Shown: one piece after another, positions 51,871 to 61,549 of the stretch
Layout: every line of letters begins with the position of its first letter
How positions within the stretch are numbered: position 1 is the first letter of the stretch
Assembly: GCA_963781955.1 (NCBI GenBank)
Contig: CAWAHU010000002.1
Coordinates: 1 to 64,000, forward strand
Origin: Bog-473 sp963781955
GTDB lineage: Bacteria > Actinomycetota > Acidimicrobiia > Acidimicrobiales > RAAP-2
Reading direction: 5' to 3'
Length of the DNA stretch: 64,000 bases
Notes under the pieces: generated by a model
The model's database searches: none
The model's input: only the letters and a program-made list of their open reading frames with translations
Told to the model about the DNA's origin: nothing
Program-made: the position numbers and the translations under genes

Positions 51871-53266
51871 GGGCGGGAACAGTGGTTCCGCCTTCACCTT
51901 CGGCCAACGATCTGCGCGAGATGGGACCTTGCGCCGCCCACCAGGGACGCAGCCGTAGCCGGACCGGGGGCAGGGAGCCGTAGACCAGGACGGCGTCGCC
52001 CCGGCGAAGGCAACGCAGGTCCTCAGGCGGGAGCAGCCGGCGGACTGCCGTGGACGATGTCGTCGAGCGCCGTCCCGACGGGTCACGCGTGATCGAGGGC
52101 TGCGCCACCTCCTGGTCACCGACCAGCCGGCTGGCGTACTCCAATGTGTCGGGGTCGGCGATGCCCGGCAGGAAGAGCTTGGCCCGGTGGTTGTTGAGCA
52201 CGGTCGGCGCCCGGGCGCCGTAGCGCCCCCGGACCTGGGCCAGGTCCTGCCAGACAGTCATCAGCTGGATTCCGTGCGAAGCGCAGGTGGCCGCCAGGCC
52301 GTCGAGCTCGGGCAACGGCGCGATGTGCGCGGCCTCGTCGATCACCACCAGCAGGGGCGGGTCCAACGGGCCCGACCGAGTGGCGACGGTGAACGCCTGC
52401 GCCAGTACCTGCTGGGTGAGTGCGGTGAAGTAGCCGCGCAGGCGTCTCTGGTCGTGGGCCGGCGCGCACAGGTAGAGGGTGTGTGCGCCGCCGAGCAGGT
52501 GCCGCGGGTCGAACACGGGGCGCCCGGGGGTCACCGGTGCTTCCGCGAAGGGCGCCAGAACGGTCTCGGCCGTCGTGGCGACCGAGCTCCGCGTCCTTTC
52601 GTCGCGGCACCACGTGGCCTCGGCGGCCTCGAGCGCCTCGGGCAGCCCGGCCTGCTCGAGGATGCCCGCCACCTCGCCCACCTCCTGGATGTCGACCCAT
52701 CGCACCACGTCGGCCATCGACCGCCCGTCGAGCGCGGCTGCGAAGAGGAGGGGCGCCAGCAGCTTGGCGGCGGTGGCGTACCAGAACTCCCCGTCCGACG
52801 TCGTCCCCTCTCCCCTGGCCGCCTCGCACAGGCCTGAGGCCACCCGGCGCGCCGCCGGCCAGGTGGAGCACTCCGGCAGCGGAGACCACGTCGTCACCGG
52901 CATGCCGGTGCTCGCGGTGGGGTCGACGCACCACACGGTGCCCTGATCCGCGCGCTCACCCCACGTGTCGCGCAGCAGATCGCTCTTCACGCTGGCCGCC
53001 ACCACCGGGCCGGCCCAGCCGAGGATGGCGGGGACGGCGAGGCTCGAGGTCTTCCCGCTCTGCGTCGGGCCCACGACCACGAGAGACTGACCCGCTTCGG
53101 TGGCGACCCAGGCGCGACGCCCAGGGCGAGGGAGCTGGCCGAGCGGGAGGCGTCCGGCGGGCACGTCCCCCCGGACGACCAGCCGACGGAGGTCGCGCCG
53201 CGAGGCCCAGCGGGCACCACGACGGCTCACGGTCCCGCCGGATGTCAAACGCCGGCCGCCGGTCAC
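51719..53266 (-). CDS. VirD4/TraG-type conjugation coupling ATPase, 3' end replaced
   Basis: The protein has about 515 residues. Walker A is GPTQSGKTSS (about residue 66), Walker B LLVVIDEAAHIAPLP, and a middle region (GRPVFDPRHLLGGAHTLYL) and QLMTVWQDLAQVRGRYG are typical of T4SS coupling proteins that bring DNA-protein substrates to the channel. The GTG at 53266 overlaps the VirB4-like stop (GTGA). The last 60 codons run antisense over the sigma-factor remnant and read as low-complexity Arg/Ala, so the native end is probably lost near 51900. No relaxase is in the window. Confidence 0.82.
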   Translation of the reverse strand: MTGGRRLTSGGTVSRRGARWASRRDLRRLVVRGDVPAGRLPLGQLPRPGRRAWVATEAGQSLVVVGPTQSGKTSSLAVPAILGWAGPVVAASVKSDLLRDTWGERADQGTVWCVDPTASTGMPVTTWSPLPECSTWPAARRVASGLCEAARGEGTTSDGEFWYATAAKLLAPLLFAAALDGRSMADVVRWVDIQEVGEVAGILEQAGLPEALEAAEATWCRDERTRSSVATTAETVLAPFAEAPVTPGRPVFDPRHLLGGAHTLYLCAPAHDQRRLRGYFTALTQQVLAQAFTVATRSGPLDPPLLVVIDEAAHIAPLPELDGLAATCASHGIQLMTVWQDLAQVRGRYGARAPTVLNNHRAKLFLPGIADPDTLEYASRLVGDQEVAQPSITRDPSGRRSTTSSTAVRRLLPPEDLRCLRRGDAVLVYGSLPPVRLRLRPWWAAQGPISRRSLAEGEGGTTVPARARPALARASVRPRSGSLRARAAARSKAPAASASVQPGPGRSARGGTPRR

Positions 53267-54619
53267 GCGCGCCGGCCGGTCATCGCCGCGTCGGTGTCGA
53301 CCATGCGCCGCTCGGCTCCGCTCAGGCGGTGCTGGACCAGGAACGAGCGCGGGCCCACCTTCCACAGCGCGATGCCGCGGCGGAGCCGGGGCAGGAGCTC
53401 GGCCTCCGTGGCCGACAGGGAGAGGAGATCGGCCGCGGCGTCCAGCTCGCCCGGTGACTGGGCGTAGACAACGCGGGTCTCGGAGTCGGCCAGGAGCCCC
53501 TCCGCCAGCGCCACCTGTTCGGAGTCCGAGGCGCCGACCGAGCGGAGATCGGACACCCGGTGCAGGACTGCCACGTTGGAGACGCCGAACGCCCGTGAGA
53601 GCTTCCACGAGGACTGCAGCCATCGCGCCACGCTCAGGTTCGAGAGGATGGCCCACGCCTCGTCGACCACCAGGAAGAACCGCCCCTGAGGCGGCGGCAC
53701 TCCATCCGCTCGTTCGCACGCGGCCGCGGTGCGGTGCCCGCCGGCGGTCGCGGCACGGGCCAGCGCCGCCTGGAGCCAGGCCGTGGCACAGGCCATCAAC
53801 ACGCCGAGCGCCGACGACGAATACAGCGCCGAGAGGTCCAGCACGACGAGCGGGGCGGACAGATCGAGGCCCGGCGTGGTGCACCCGTCGAACATGCCGC
53901 GCAGGTCGCCGTGGACCAGGCGCCGCAGCTCGAGCGCGACGTCACGGCCGTCCTCGAGCAGGTCTTCGCGGGTGGTCCGTAGCGCGGCGTGCAGCCTCTG
54001 CGCCCGGCGCCAGGAGGGCCTCCACCACCATCGGCACGGTGGGCACCGCGCCGCGGGGCGCGCAGTCGAGCAGCGCCGCTCCGAGCGCAGCCCGCTCGCG
54101 GGGAGCCAACGCGCGCGCCAGGCAGGCGCTGGCCAACGAGGAAAGCAGCTCGGTTCGACGCTGTCCGGTCGCGTCGGGCAGGTCGCCGGTGACCGCGTCG
54201 CCTCGCCGTACTCGCAACGGGGCCTCGTCGGGCCCGGGGTCGAGGGGGTTGAGCCGCACCGAGCCGCCGGGACGGAGCGCCACGGGCCGCACCCCCCATG
54301 CCCGGGCCAGGTCGGCGTACTCGCCCTTGGGGTCGACCACCCAGGCCCGCCGGCCGAAGACGGCCTGGCGCCACAGGAATGTCTTGACGAACGCGCTCTT
54401 GCCCCGACCGATCTGACCGAACACGACCATGTTGGGGTTGGACACGACACCCGCGGCGTAGAGCTCGAAGGGATCGAACACGAACGACCCGCCGAGCAGG
54501 TCGTCGCCGATCACCACGCCCCGCCGGGTGAGCCCGGCCTCGGCGATGAACGGATAGGCCGCGCCGAGGTTGCGCGTGGTGACCTGATGGGCCGGGACGT
54601 GTGGGGTACGGGCGCTCAC
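53263..54619 (-). pseudogene. VirB4-like conjugation ATPase, frameshifted
   Basis: From GTG 54619 the frame reads HQVTTRNLGAAYPFIAEAGL, Walker A VVFGQIGRGKSAFVKT and VVDPKGEYADLARAWG. It breaks at about 54001-54010 (after EALLAP) and goes on in the next frame with AQRLHAALRTTREDLLEDG, Walker B FFLVVDEAWAIL and SRAFGVSNVAVLHRVSDL to the stop at 53263. Repair gives about 452 residues. It lacks the N-terminal VirB4 domain, so this is the motor half only. It powers T4SS assembly or transfer and is coupled to the T4CP gene by GTGA. Confidence 0.78.
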
Positions 54620-54744
54620 TGCGGGCTCTCGACGTTCATGCCGGGTGAACGGTCGCCCGCTGGGCCCGTGGCCTCCGTTACCTTGACGGTGGCCGTGGCC
54701 GTCCCCGGACCACCGGGCGGGTCACGGGGATTGGTGGAACGCAC

Positions 54745-55434
54745 ATGGGTGACGCCGCTCGTACCCCGGCACCGCTGGTGGTCACGCTGGCTGGGCTGAC
54801 CGCGGTGAGCGGTGTCCTCGACGCGGTGAGCTTCCTCGCCCTTGGTCATGTCTTCACCGCGAACATGACCGGCAACGTCGTGCTGCTGGCCTTCGCCGCC
54901 GCCGGAGCAGCCGGGTTCTCCTTCACCGCCAGCCTGTGCGCCCTGGCATCCTTTCTCGGCGGCGCGGTGACGGGCGGCATCCTGGCCGGGCGTGTCCGGG
55001 TGCGCCGCCGACTCGTGCTGACCACCATGGCGCTCGAGGCGGTCCTCACCCTGGGCGCCGTCGTCGTGGTCGCCCTCGTCAGCCAACCTGGCGCGGGCTG
55101 GCCCCGCTACGTCGTCGTCGCCGTCCTGGCCTTCTCGGTCGGCACGCGCAACGCCGCGGTGCGCCGGCTCGGCGTTCCCGACATGACCACGACGGTCCTG
55201 ACCTCGACCCTGACCGGCCTCGCCTCCGAGTCGACGGCGGCGGGTGGCACCAATCCCAACGTCCGCAACCGCGGCGCCTCCGTCCTCGCCATGTTCGCCG
55301 GCGCGCTGGTGGGTGCCGGGCTGGTGCTGCACGCCGGTGCTGCGTGGTCACTGGGTGCGGCGGTGGCCCTGGTCGTCGCCTCGGCGGCGTACTTCTCGCG
55401 CCAGGAGCCGCTCGTGCTCGGCCTGGAGCGCTGA
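54745..55434 (+). CDS. DUF1275 (YoaK-like) membrane protein
   Basis: The 229-residue protein has six hydrophobic segments and the DUF1275 marks: GVLDAVSFLALGHVFTANMTGN, GTRNAAVRRLGVPDMTTTVLT. The role of this widespread family is unknown. It is divergent from the VirB4-like gene and begins the block that separates the two halves of the conjugation cluster. A weak ribosome site (GGTGGAACGCAC) precedes the ATG. Confidence 0.85.
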   Translation: MGDAARTPAPLVVTLAGLTAVSGVLDAVSFLALGHVFTANMTGNVVLLAFAAAGAAGFSFTASLCALASFLGGAVTGGILAGRVRVRRRLVLTTMALEAVLTLGAVVVVALVSQPGAGWPRYVVVAVLAFSVGTRNAAVRRLGVPDMTTTVLTSTLTGLASESTAAGGTNPNVRNRGASVLAMFAGALVGAGLVLHAGAAWSLGAAVALVVASAAYFSRQEPLVLGLER

Positions 55435-55534
55435 TCCCCCGACCACGCCCGACCGTGTTGTCGGAGGACCCCCGGCAACTTGACGCCGGCCTGCGCCTGC
55501 GGTTGCATCAGGGGTCGGCTGCAAGAGGGGTGTC

Positions 55535-56275
55535 ATGTCTGCACGTCACGGGGAGGCGACGGGTCGCTCGGCCGCCGTCGGCCGCCGCATCGGGATGCTC
55601 GCCCTGCTCGGCTCGCTCGGGGCGGCTTCGATGGCGGGCTGCTCGTCGAGCCCGACGGCGAGGCAGGGTGCCCGCGTCACCCACCCGACGTTGTCGGGAT
55701 TCGACGGGGCGCTGCCCCTCACCGGTGGTCCGCAGCTCAGCTGCGGGCAGGCGACCCAACAGGCGCAACGACAGCTGGCCTTCCCGCCCACCGCCCGGAT
55801 GACCGTGGGCGAGACCACCACCGTGAACGTCGAGCTCGCGGCGTCCGGCGCGCAGCTCGTCGCCGGCACCGGGACGACGACGACGGTCGTCCTGCACACG
55901 ACGTGCTTGGTCAAGGTCACTCTTCGGGGCGGGCCGCAGCTCTCCATCCTCCCTCAGGACGAGGCGGTTCAGGACTTCAACGAGGGCCCGGTGCGCGACT
56001 GGACGTGGCTCGTGACGCCGAGTCAGGCCGGAAGCCTCCCGATGCGCCTCGACGTCGAGTCCGATGCCGGCGGCACGCCGCAGACCTTGGACCACCGCTC
56101 CGTGGAGATCGATGCCGTCGTCGCGCCGGAGTCCGTCCCGAAGCACGTCGCCGACTCCGTGACCAGTCCGCTCGGGCTCACCGTCCTCGGTGCAGTTCTC
56201 GCCGTGATCTTCGGCCTGCTCGGCAACTTCGTGAGCAGTCGGCGCAAGAGGCGCACGACCGAGACCGGCGCGTGA
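55535..56275 (+). CDS. Membrane-tethered lipoprotein of unknown function
   Basis: The 246-residue protein has a lipoprotein signal (IGMLALLGSLGAASMAGC, lipobox with C at about 35). A beta-rich extracellular part follows (MTVGETTTVNVELAASG, TTCLVKVTLRG), and then a C-terminal membrane helix (GLTVLGAVLAVIFGLLGNFV) with a basic cytoplasmic end. Being anchored at both ends is unusual. AGAGGGGTGTC precedes the ATG. It follows DUF1275 by 100 bases. I recognise no family. Confidence 0.68.
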   Translation: MSARHGEATGRSAAVGRRIGMLALLGSLGAASMAGCSSSPTARQGARVTHPTLSGFDGALPLTGGPQLSCGQATQQAQRQLAFPPTARMTVGETTTVNVELAASGAQLVAGTGTTTTVVLHTTCLVKVTLRGGPQLSILPQDEAVQDFNEGPVRDWTWLVTPSQAGSLPMRLDVESDAGGTPQTLDHRSVEIDAVVAPESVPKHVADSVTSPLGLTVLGAVLAVIFGLLGNFVSSRRKRRTTETGA

Positions 56276-56280
56276 GGAGT

Positions 56281-56309
56281 GCCGCGCCGCTGCCGGGTGG
56301 CGGCGCGGC
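56281..56309. terminator. Strong bidirectional stem-loop
   Basis: GCCGCGCCGC at 56281-56290 pairs perfectly over ten bases with GCGGCGCGGC at 56300-56309 around a nine-base loop. It lies between the convergent lipoprotein and NUDIX genes, three to six bases from both stops. Confidence 0.7.
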
Positions 56310-56311
56310 GT

Positions 56312-56815
56312 TCAGCGGAGCGGCAGCCCGTCCTCCAGGTACTGGTACGCCCGCGCTGCCGGCGACGCCAGCGCTGCCCCGACCCGGCGCCTGAGGGGAC
56401 GACTCAGGAGGGAGAGCGCCTTGTCGGGCTTGAGCAGGCGGTGCTCGGAGAGCTCCTCGGCCTGCAACGAGATCGACCGGAGTACGTCGTCGTCCATGGC
56501 CCCGCAGTCGAAGAGGAAGCGCATGCCCCCTGGCTTGGCCGCCTTGGGCCTGAGGAAGTCGACCACCACCAGTCGCCCGGCGTCGACATGCAGCCCAACC
56601 TCTTCGCGCACCTCGCGCCGGCAGGCTTCCCAGGGTGTCTCCCCGTCCGCCTCCATGATCCCGCCGGGGATCGTCCAGTGCTCCTTGTAGGTCGGGTTCA
56701 CCACGAGGAGCCGTCCGCGGCGATCGAAGATCAGCGCGCCGGCCGAGGCCGGGATGCGCGGCAGCACAAAATCCGCGTCCGTGTCCGTGTCCGTTTCCTC
56801 GTCCGGCTCGGTCAT
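56312..56815 (-). CDS. NUDIX hydrolase
   Basis: The 167-residue protein has a Nudix box GGIMEADGETPWEACRREV-REEVGL with one extra residue in the first spacing, the catalytic EE pair and a REVREE core. The N-terminal region is strongly acidic and low-complexity (DEETDTDTDADF). NUDIX enzymes cleave nucleoside diphosphate-linked molecules. The ATG overlaps the sulfatase stop (ATGA), so both genes are coupled. The substrate is unknown. Confidence 0.85.
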   Translation of the reverse strand: MTEPDEETDTDTDADFVLPRIPASAGALIFDRRGRLLVVNPTYKEHWTIPGGIMEADGETPWEACRREVREEVGLHVDAGRLVVVDFLRPKAAKPGGMRFLFDCGAMDDDVLRSISLQAEELSEHRLLKPDKALSLLSRPLRRRVGAALASPAARAYQYLEDGLPLR

Positions 56816-58385
56816 GCGATGCCCAGCCGCTCGAGCTGCTCCACGGGGGCCTCGACTTCGCGCAGCGCCACGCGCAGGAGCTCAATCATGTCCGGCTCCT
56901 CCTTGGTTCCGACAAGGTTCCGGTCCTCGCCGGGATCCTCGGCGAGGTCGAACAGAAAGTGGGCGTCGACGGTCTGCCGGCCCACCCAGAACGGCAGGCG
57001 GTCGCCGGGCGCGAAAGGCTGCCGGATGACCGGGATGCCGGAGCCCGGCATGAAGTCGAGGCGGGCCCGATGGTCCGGCGGGGGCAGGAGCGCCTCGGCC
57101 TCGATCCCGTGCACGGGCATGGTCGACCATCGGTTGGACCACATGGAGAGCGGGAAGTTCTGCCCCGCCGCGCCCCGGGCGTACTTGCGCGTCCCGTCGG
57201 TGACCTGCACCCAGTTCCCGTAGACACCGCCGATGGCCCAGGACCGCACCCGGTGCGCCGTCCCGGTGAGGAGGGGGACGAGCGAGGTGCCGTGGGTTGT
57301 TCCGCGCGGAACGACGCCGAAGAGGTCGGCGATGGTGGCGAAGATGTCGACGTTGGTCGTGATGGCGTCGCACGTGCCGCCTCCTGGGGTGCCCGGCCAG
57401 TGCACCAGGAGCGGGATGTGACCGAGCGGTTCGTACTGGATCACGCCGGGCTTGCCCCAGATGTCCTTCTCACCCAGGTAGTGCCCGTGGTCGGTGCACA
57501 CGATGACCGCCGTGCTGTCCCACAGACCGCCGGCTTCCAGGGCGGCGAAGACCTCCCCCGCCCAGTGGTCGATCATGCTCAGCTTGGCCCCGTAGTTGGC
57601 CCGGATGTGGCGGCCCTCCCGCTCGCGCAGGCGGCCCTGTGCCACCGCGCCGACGTCGTAGGGCGGCCAGATGAGCAGCTCGCCCTCCCACTCGGGGTCG
57701 TACCGGCCGCACCATGGCTCTGGTGTGTCGAAGGGCTCGTGCGGGTCGAACTCGTCGACGAACAACATGAAGGGCTCCGTGGTCGGCACGCCGGCGCGCA
57801 GCCACTCGGCGGCGGCCGCCATGGTGCGTGGCCCGGGGAAGTCCCGCTCCGTCCGGAAGAAGGTGCGGGACCGGTCGTAGGGGCGGTCGCCCATCTGCAG
57901 TCCCATCCGGTCCTGCCAGTACCAACCGCCACCGCGCGCCGGCAGGGCCGGCGCGCCGATATGGCTCGGGTCGGCATACGTGCGCCACGCGTCACCCTCG
58001 TGTCCGCGCACGTACTCCCAGGCGCTGAAGTCGGTGTGGTAGTTCTCGCCACCGGTCTCGAAGAGGTGCGGGTGGTCCGAGACGAGCATGGTGGTGACAC
58101 CCGCCCGCCGCAGCTGTGCGGTGATCGGCTCTTCCCACAGCTCGATCGAGCCCCAGGGCCGCCAGAGGAAATCGAGCGCGCCGCAGAGGATGTCGTGCCG
58201 GGCAGGCATGCACGGGAGCGACCCGGTGACGTGCGACGTGAACCGCGTGGCACGCTCCGCGCGAAGCGGTCCAGGTTCGGCGTCTCGAACTCGATGCCGC
58301 CGTAACTGCCCAGCATGTGCCTGTTCAGGCTGTCGAGCAGCAGCACCACGAGGTTGCGCGGTCCGGGATGCCGGGGGTCTGCCAT
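56812..58385 (-). pseudogene. Type I sulfatase family protein, frameshifted
   Basis: The N-terminal frame from ATG 58385 reads LVVLLLDSLNRHMLGSYGG with the metal-binding aspartate, then ETPNLDRFA. It breaks at about 58255-58262. The next frame continues ATRFTSHVTGSLPCMPARHD, where CMPAR is the CxPxR site whose cysteine becomes formylglycine. DEFDPHEPFDTPEPW, STAVIVCTDHGHYLGEKDIW and the C-terminal domain follow. The repaired protein has about 524 residues. It would cleave sulfate or phosphonate esters. No formylglycine-generating enzyme is in view. Confidence 0.82.
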
Positions 58386-58424
58386 AGGGTCATGGTGCCA
58401 TGGGGACCGCGCCCGTGCCGACGG

Positions 58425-59801
58425 TCATCGCAGGCCCCGGCAGAGCGGCAACGTGCACGTGTAGCCGGCCGCCTGGTCGCCATACAACCGGCGCAAGGCC
58501 AGGCGGCTCTGTCCGGCTGCGTGCTGCACCTCCGCGACGGCCGCCTCGAGCTCTTCGTCGCTCTGCGCGGAGACTGTGACGAACCCCGAGTAGCGGAAGG
58601 AGGCGTGGCCCTCCGCCAGCTCGGCCTCGCGGCGGGCCAGCACCTCGGACTCCCGGTCATGGCGCGCCGTCGAGAGGAAGCCGCCACGCCGGCGCAGCTC
58701 GGCGTCGGCCAGGTCCGCCGTCCTCGATGCCTCCGCCTTGCGCACTGCGGCGTGCGGGCCCAGCGGCTCCATCACGACGCCGAACGTGGCGCGCGCCGGG
58801 CCGAGCAGGACGGGGGCCAGGAAGTCGCTGCGCACCTCGAGCCGGGGCCACTCCGCCACCCAGAACGTGGCGTGCAGCATCCCGTCCACGCGGACGCTCG
58901 ACCAGCCCTCCTCCATGGCCATGGGCCAGGCGTCGGGCACACCGGCCGACGCTCCACCGTTGCTCGCCGGTGAGCGGGGCTCGTAGGTCTGCAGCAGTCG
59001 CCGGGCGAGATCCTCGGTGCCGAGCAGCGACTCGACGCGGATCTCGGCGTCGGAGAGGAGCCGGGCCAGTGACTCGACCTCCCGTGCCAGGACGGCGCAG
59101 CCCGCTTCGACGGATCGGGACTGGCGCACCTGCACGGCGAGCAACACGTCGTGCCGCGACGTGCGGGCGTCCATGTCACCCAGCAGCGCCTCGTACGATG
59201 CGGTGCACGCCGGAGTGGCGTCCAGCGCCGCCTCGGCGGCCAAGTACGACCGGACGCGCCGGCCGTCGTCGGGCAGGGACGTCGCCAACCACTGCACGCG
59301 GTGAACCGGTGATCCCTCCCGGGCGAGGGACGCCAAGACCGAGGCCCAGGCGCCCACGCGGCGGTCCTGTTCGTCGGCACCGAGCAGAGCGAAGCTCCCG
59401 CCCCGCAACTCCAGCGCCGCCGTCAGCGTTCGTGCGGCACGGTCGTGGACCACTCCCATGTCACTCCAACCGGCCCGCAGCAACCGGATGGTGCGCAGGG
59501 CGCCCATCCGGGTCCGGCGCGCCGCTGGCCCACGGGACCGGCGCGCGGTCCAGCAGACCACGACCGGCAGCCATTCGTCCCCGGTCCGTCCGGCCACCGG
59601 CACCGTGGCCAGCGCACCGTAGAGGACGAGGATGGCGATGGCAGCCAGCACGCCGAGGACGTCGGGTGACCACCTCAGCACGAGTACCCCGAAGACCAGA
59701 CCCACCGCGACGGTGAGGATCTGCCCGGCGCGCCACCCGGCCAGGGCACCCCCACGCTCGCGCGGGCCGAAGCGATAGCGCGTCCCGGCTGCTCCGCTCA
59801 C
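58425..59801 (-). CDS. SCO6880-family conjugation/secretion protein
   Basis: The 458-residue protein has two N-terminal membrane segments (ILTVAVGLVFGVLVLRW, LGVLAAIAILVLYGALATV) and a long soluble alpha/beta part. It is like the SCO6880-type proteins that go with VirB4/TraC-like ATPases in actinobacterial T4SS clusters. It may supply the VirB4 N-terminal function missing from the 53263 gene. The GTG at 59801 overlaps the TrbL-like stop (GTGA). No nucleotide motif is present. Confidence 0.75.
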   Translation of the reverse strand: MSGAAGTRYRFGPRERGGALAGWRAGQILTVAVGLVFGVLVLRWSPDVLGVLAAIAILVLYGALATVPVAGRTGDEWLPVVVCWTARRSRGPAARRTRMGALRTIRLLRAGWSDMGVVHDRAARTLTAALELRGGSFALLGADEQDRRVGAWASVLASLAREGSPVHRVQWLATSLPDDGRRVRSYLAAEAALDATPACTASYEALLGDMDARTSRHDVLLAVQVRQSRSVEAGCAVLAREVESLARLLSDAEIRVESLLGTEDLARRLLQTYEPRSPASNGGASAGVPDAWPMAMEEGWSSVRVDGMLHATFWVAEWPRLEVRSDFLAPVLLGPARATFGVVMEPLGPHAAVRKAEASRTADLADAELRRRGGFLSTARHDRESEVLARREAELAEGHASFRYSGFVTVSAQSDEELEAAVAEVQHAAGQSRLALRRLYGDQAAGYTCTLPLCRGLR

Positions 59802-61240
59802 GACCCGCCGCCCTGGCGCGCACCGCCCGCGCCGCCGGCGCCTCCGTCGGGCCCCTGGCCAGGCGGCCAGACCGCGGGCAGCCACCGCAGCTGCGGACCG
59901 TGGCCGTCGTCGCCCAGGTAGTAGCGCATCTTGCCGGGCATGACGGTGCCGATGAGCCGCACGCCCGGCGGGACGCCCTCCCGCTTCCATGCCTCGGGGT
60001 CTGGGTCTGGGTCTGCATCGGGCGGCGCCCGACGGGTGGTCGTGGACGTGGGTGACACCGCGTCCCGCGACGCGCCGGGAACCGCGGCCGGTCGATCGAC
60101 TCGGAGCGGCTTGGGCCCCTTCGGTCCGGCGGCATCACCGTCGTGGGCCTCCTCGTGCTCCTCCGATGCGCCCGGGTCACCCGCGGCCATCGGCAGCCCA
60201 GGAGGGCGAAGGCTCTCGCCGGCCGCCGACGTCTGCGCCAGGAGGCGGGTCTCGCCGAGCGTCCCGAGGCCTTCGGTGAGGGCGAGGCTCGCCGCGCTGC
60301 GCGCGGGACGGCTCACCACCGACGCACCGCGTGCCGCCAGCCCGTCGAGATGGGCCACTGCGCCCGCCTCGACCACCGGGATCATGCGCAGGATGGCGAA
60401 CGGGACGAACGTGGCCATCAGAAGCAGCGCACCCCCTGCGAGCACCGACCGGAAGCCCGCGCCGTGCAACCCGGTGCCGGCGGTGCCCGACGAGAGGGCA
60501 CCGGCAGCCAGGCTGAGCGTCGCCACGATCACGAACTTCGAGACGATCAGTGCCGCCAGCGTCTCGACGAGCCGTCGGCACCAGTGGGAGACAGCGGGCC
60601 ACACCAGGGTCGCCAGGGCCAGCGGGAGGAACAGCACGGCGACGTAGACCGCGGCCGAGCGGATGAGGAGCTCGAGCCACAGGACGAAGGCGGCCACGGC
60701 CACCAGCAGCGAGACGAGCAGCAGCACGAAGCTGGCGACCGTCGGGTCGGCCGCCGCTCCCGCCAACCCGGTCGTGACCCCACGGAACAGCGACGTCACG
60801 TCGGCTCCGGAGCCGCCGGCCACGGCATTGCTCATGGCGTCGGTGGCCGAGAGCCCGAGGGCGACGAGCTGGACGGCGACCACGGCCAGCAGCAGCGCCA
60901 AGGGCAGACGGAGAAGGAAGGTGCGGACGAGCTGCGCCGCGTCCTGACGGAGCACGGCCTGGATCGTCGAGAGGAGCAGTAGCGGGAGGACCACCATCCC
61001 CGCCAGCGCCGCCATCTCTTCGTAGTGGTCGCGGAACCAACGCGCTCCGACGTCGACCGTCGTCGTGGCGACCAGGACGTCGCCGATCTGTCCGAGCAGC
61101 CATTCGGCACCGCTCGCCACCCACTGGCTGACGCCGTCGAGCACGGACGCGAAACCCGACGCGGCGATGGACCCACCGACGCTGCCCAGCTGGCAGACGG
61201 GGTTCAGCGCGTCCAGACCGCTGCATCCAGCTCCGAGCAC
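59798..61240 (-). CDS. TrbL/VirB6-like polytopic conjugation protein
   Basis: The 480-residue protein has an extracellular N-terminal part with two cysteines (LGAGCSGLDALNPVCQLG). About six membrane helices follow (residues 75-300), then a long disordered Pro/Asp/Gly-rich cytoplasmic tail. The pattern matches TrbL/VirB6 channel proteins of type IV secretion systems. It starts with GTG 15 bases after the small two-TM gene and overlaps the SCO6880-like gene, so all three form one operon. Confidence 0.78.
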   Translation of the reverse strand: MLGAGCSGLDALNPVCQLGSVGGSIAASGFASVLDGVSQWVASGAEWLLGQIGDVLVATTTVDVGARWFRDHYEEMAALAGMVVLPLLLLSTIQAVLRQDAAQLVRTFLLRLPLALLLAVVAVQLVALGLSATDAMSNAVAGGSGADVTSLFRGVTTGLAGAAADPTVASFVLLLVSLLVAVAAFVLWLELLIRSAAVYVAVLFLPLALATLVWPAVSHWCRRLVETLAALIVSKFVIVATLSLAAGALSSGTAGTGLHGAGFRSVLAGGALLLMATFVPFAILRMIPVVEAGAVAHLDGLAARGASVVSRPARSAASLALTEGLGTLGETRLLAQTSAAGESLRPPGLPMAAGDPGASEEHEEAHDGDAAGPKGPKPLRVDRPAAVPGASRDAVSPTSTTTRRAPPDADPDPDPEAWKREGVPPGVRLIGTVMPGKMRYYLGDDGHGPQLRWLPAVWPPGQGPDGGAGGAGGARQGGGS

Positions 61241-61255
61241 GGGACGAGCCGACCC

Positions 61256-61549
61256 TCAGTGCAGGTTGGTGCCGATGTGGAAGAAGAAATTGATGAGGGG
61301 CTGCGCCGCGCCGATCAACAGCGCCGCCAACCCCGACACGAGGACGGCCCGTCGACCGACCAGCGACTGTTGGAAGTTCTGGGCGTGGACGCCCAGCGCC
61401 CAGGCGGCGGCGCCGATCAACAGCCCGGCCAACGCGGCGATGAGCGCCCACGCCGCGAGCCCGTTGGTCAGGTCCTGCAATGTCCCCCCGCCCGGAAGCG
61501 CGGTCATGCTCGGGTGCAGGGAGACGTCGGCCAGGTGCCACACGGCCAT
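61256..61549 (-). CDS. Small two-TM protein, VirB2/TrbC-like pilin candidate
   Basis: The 97-residue protein has two hydrophobic helices (LAAWALIAALAGLLIGAAAWAL and RAVLVSGLAALLIGAAQPLI) separated by a short polar loop. Size, topology and position at the head of the secretion operon fit the small membrane or pilin-like subunit in actinobacterial conjugation clusters. No classical signal peptide is seen. Identity as a pilin is inference. Confidence 0.65.
   Translation of the reverse strand: MAVWHLADVSLHPSMTALPGGGTLQDLTNGLAAWALIAALAGLLIGAAAWALGVHAQNFQQSLVGRRAVLVSGLAALLIGAAQPLINFFFHIGTNLH

Noticed and set aside
51719..61549. Prophage or complete conjugative element
   Set aside because: No integrase, relaxase, phage structural genes or flanking repeats are visible. 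Only channel and ATPase components are present.
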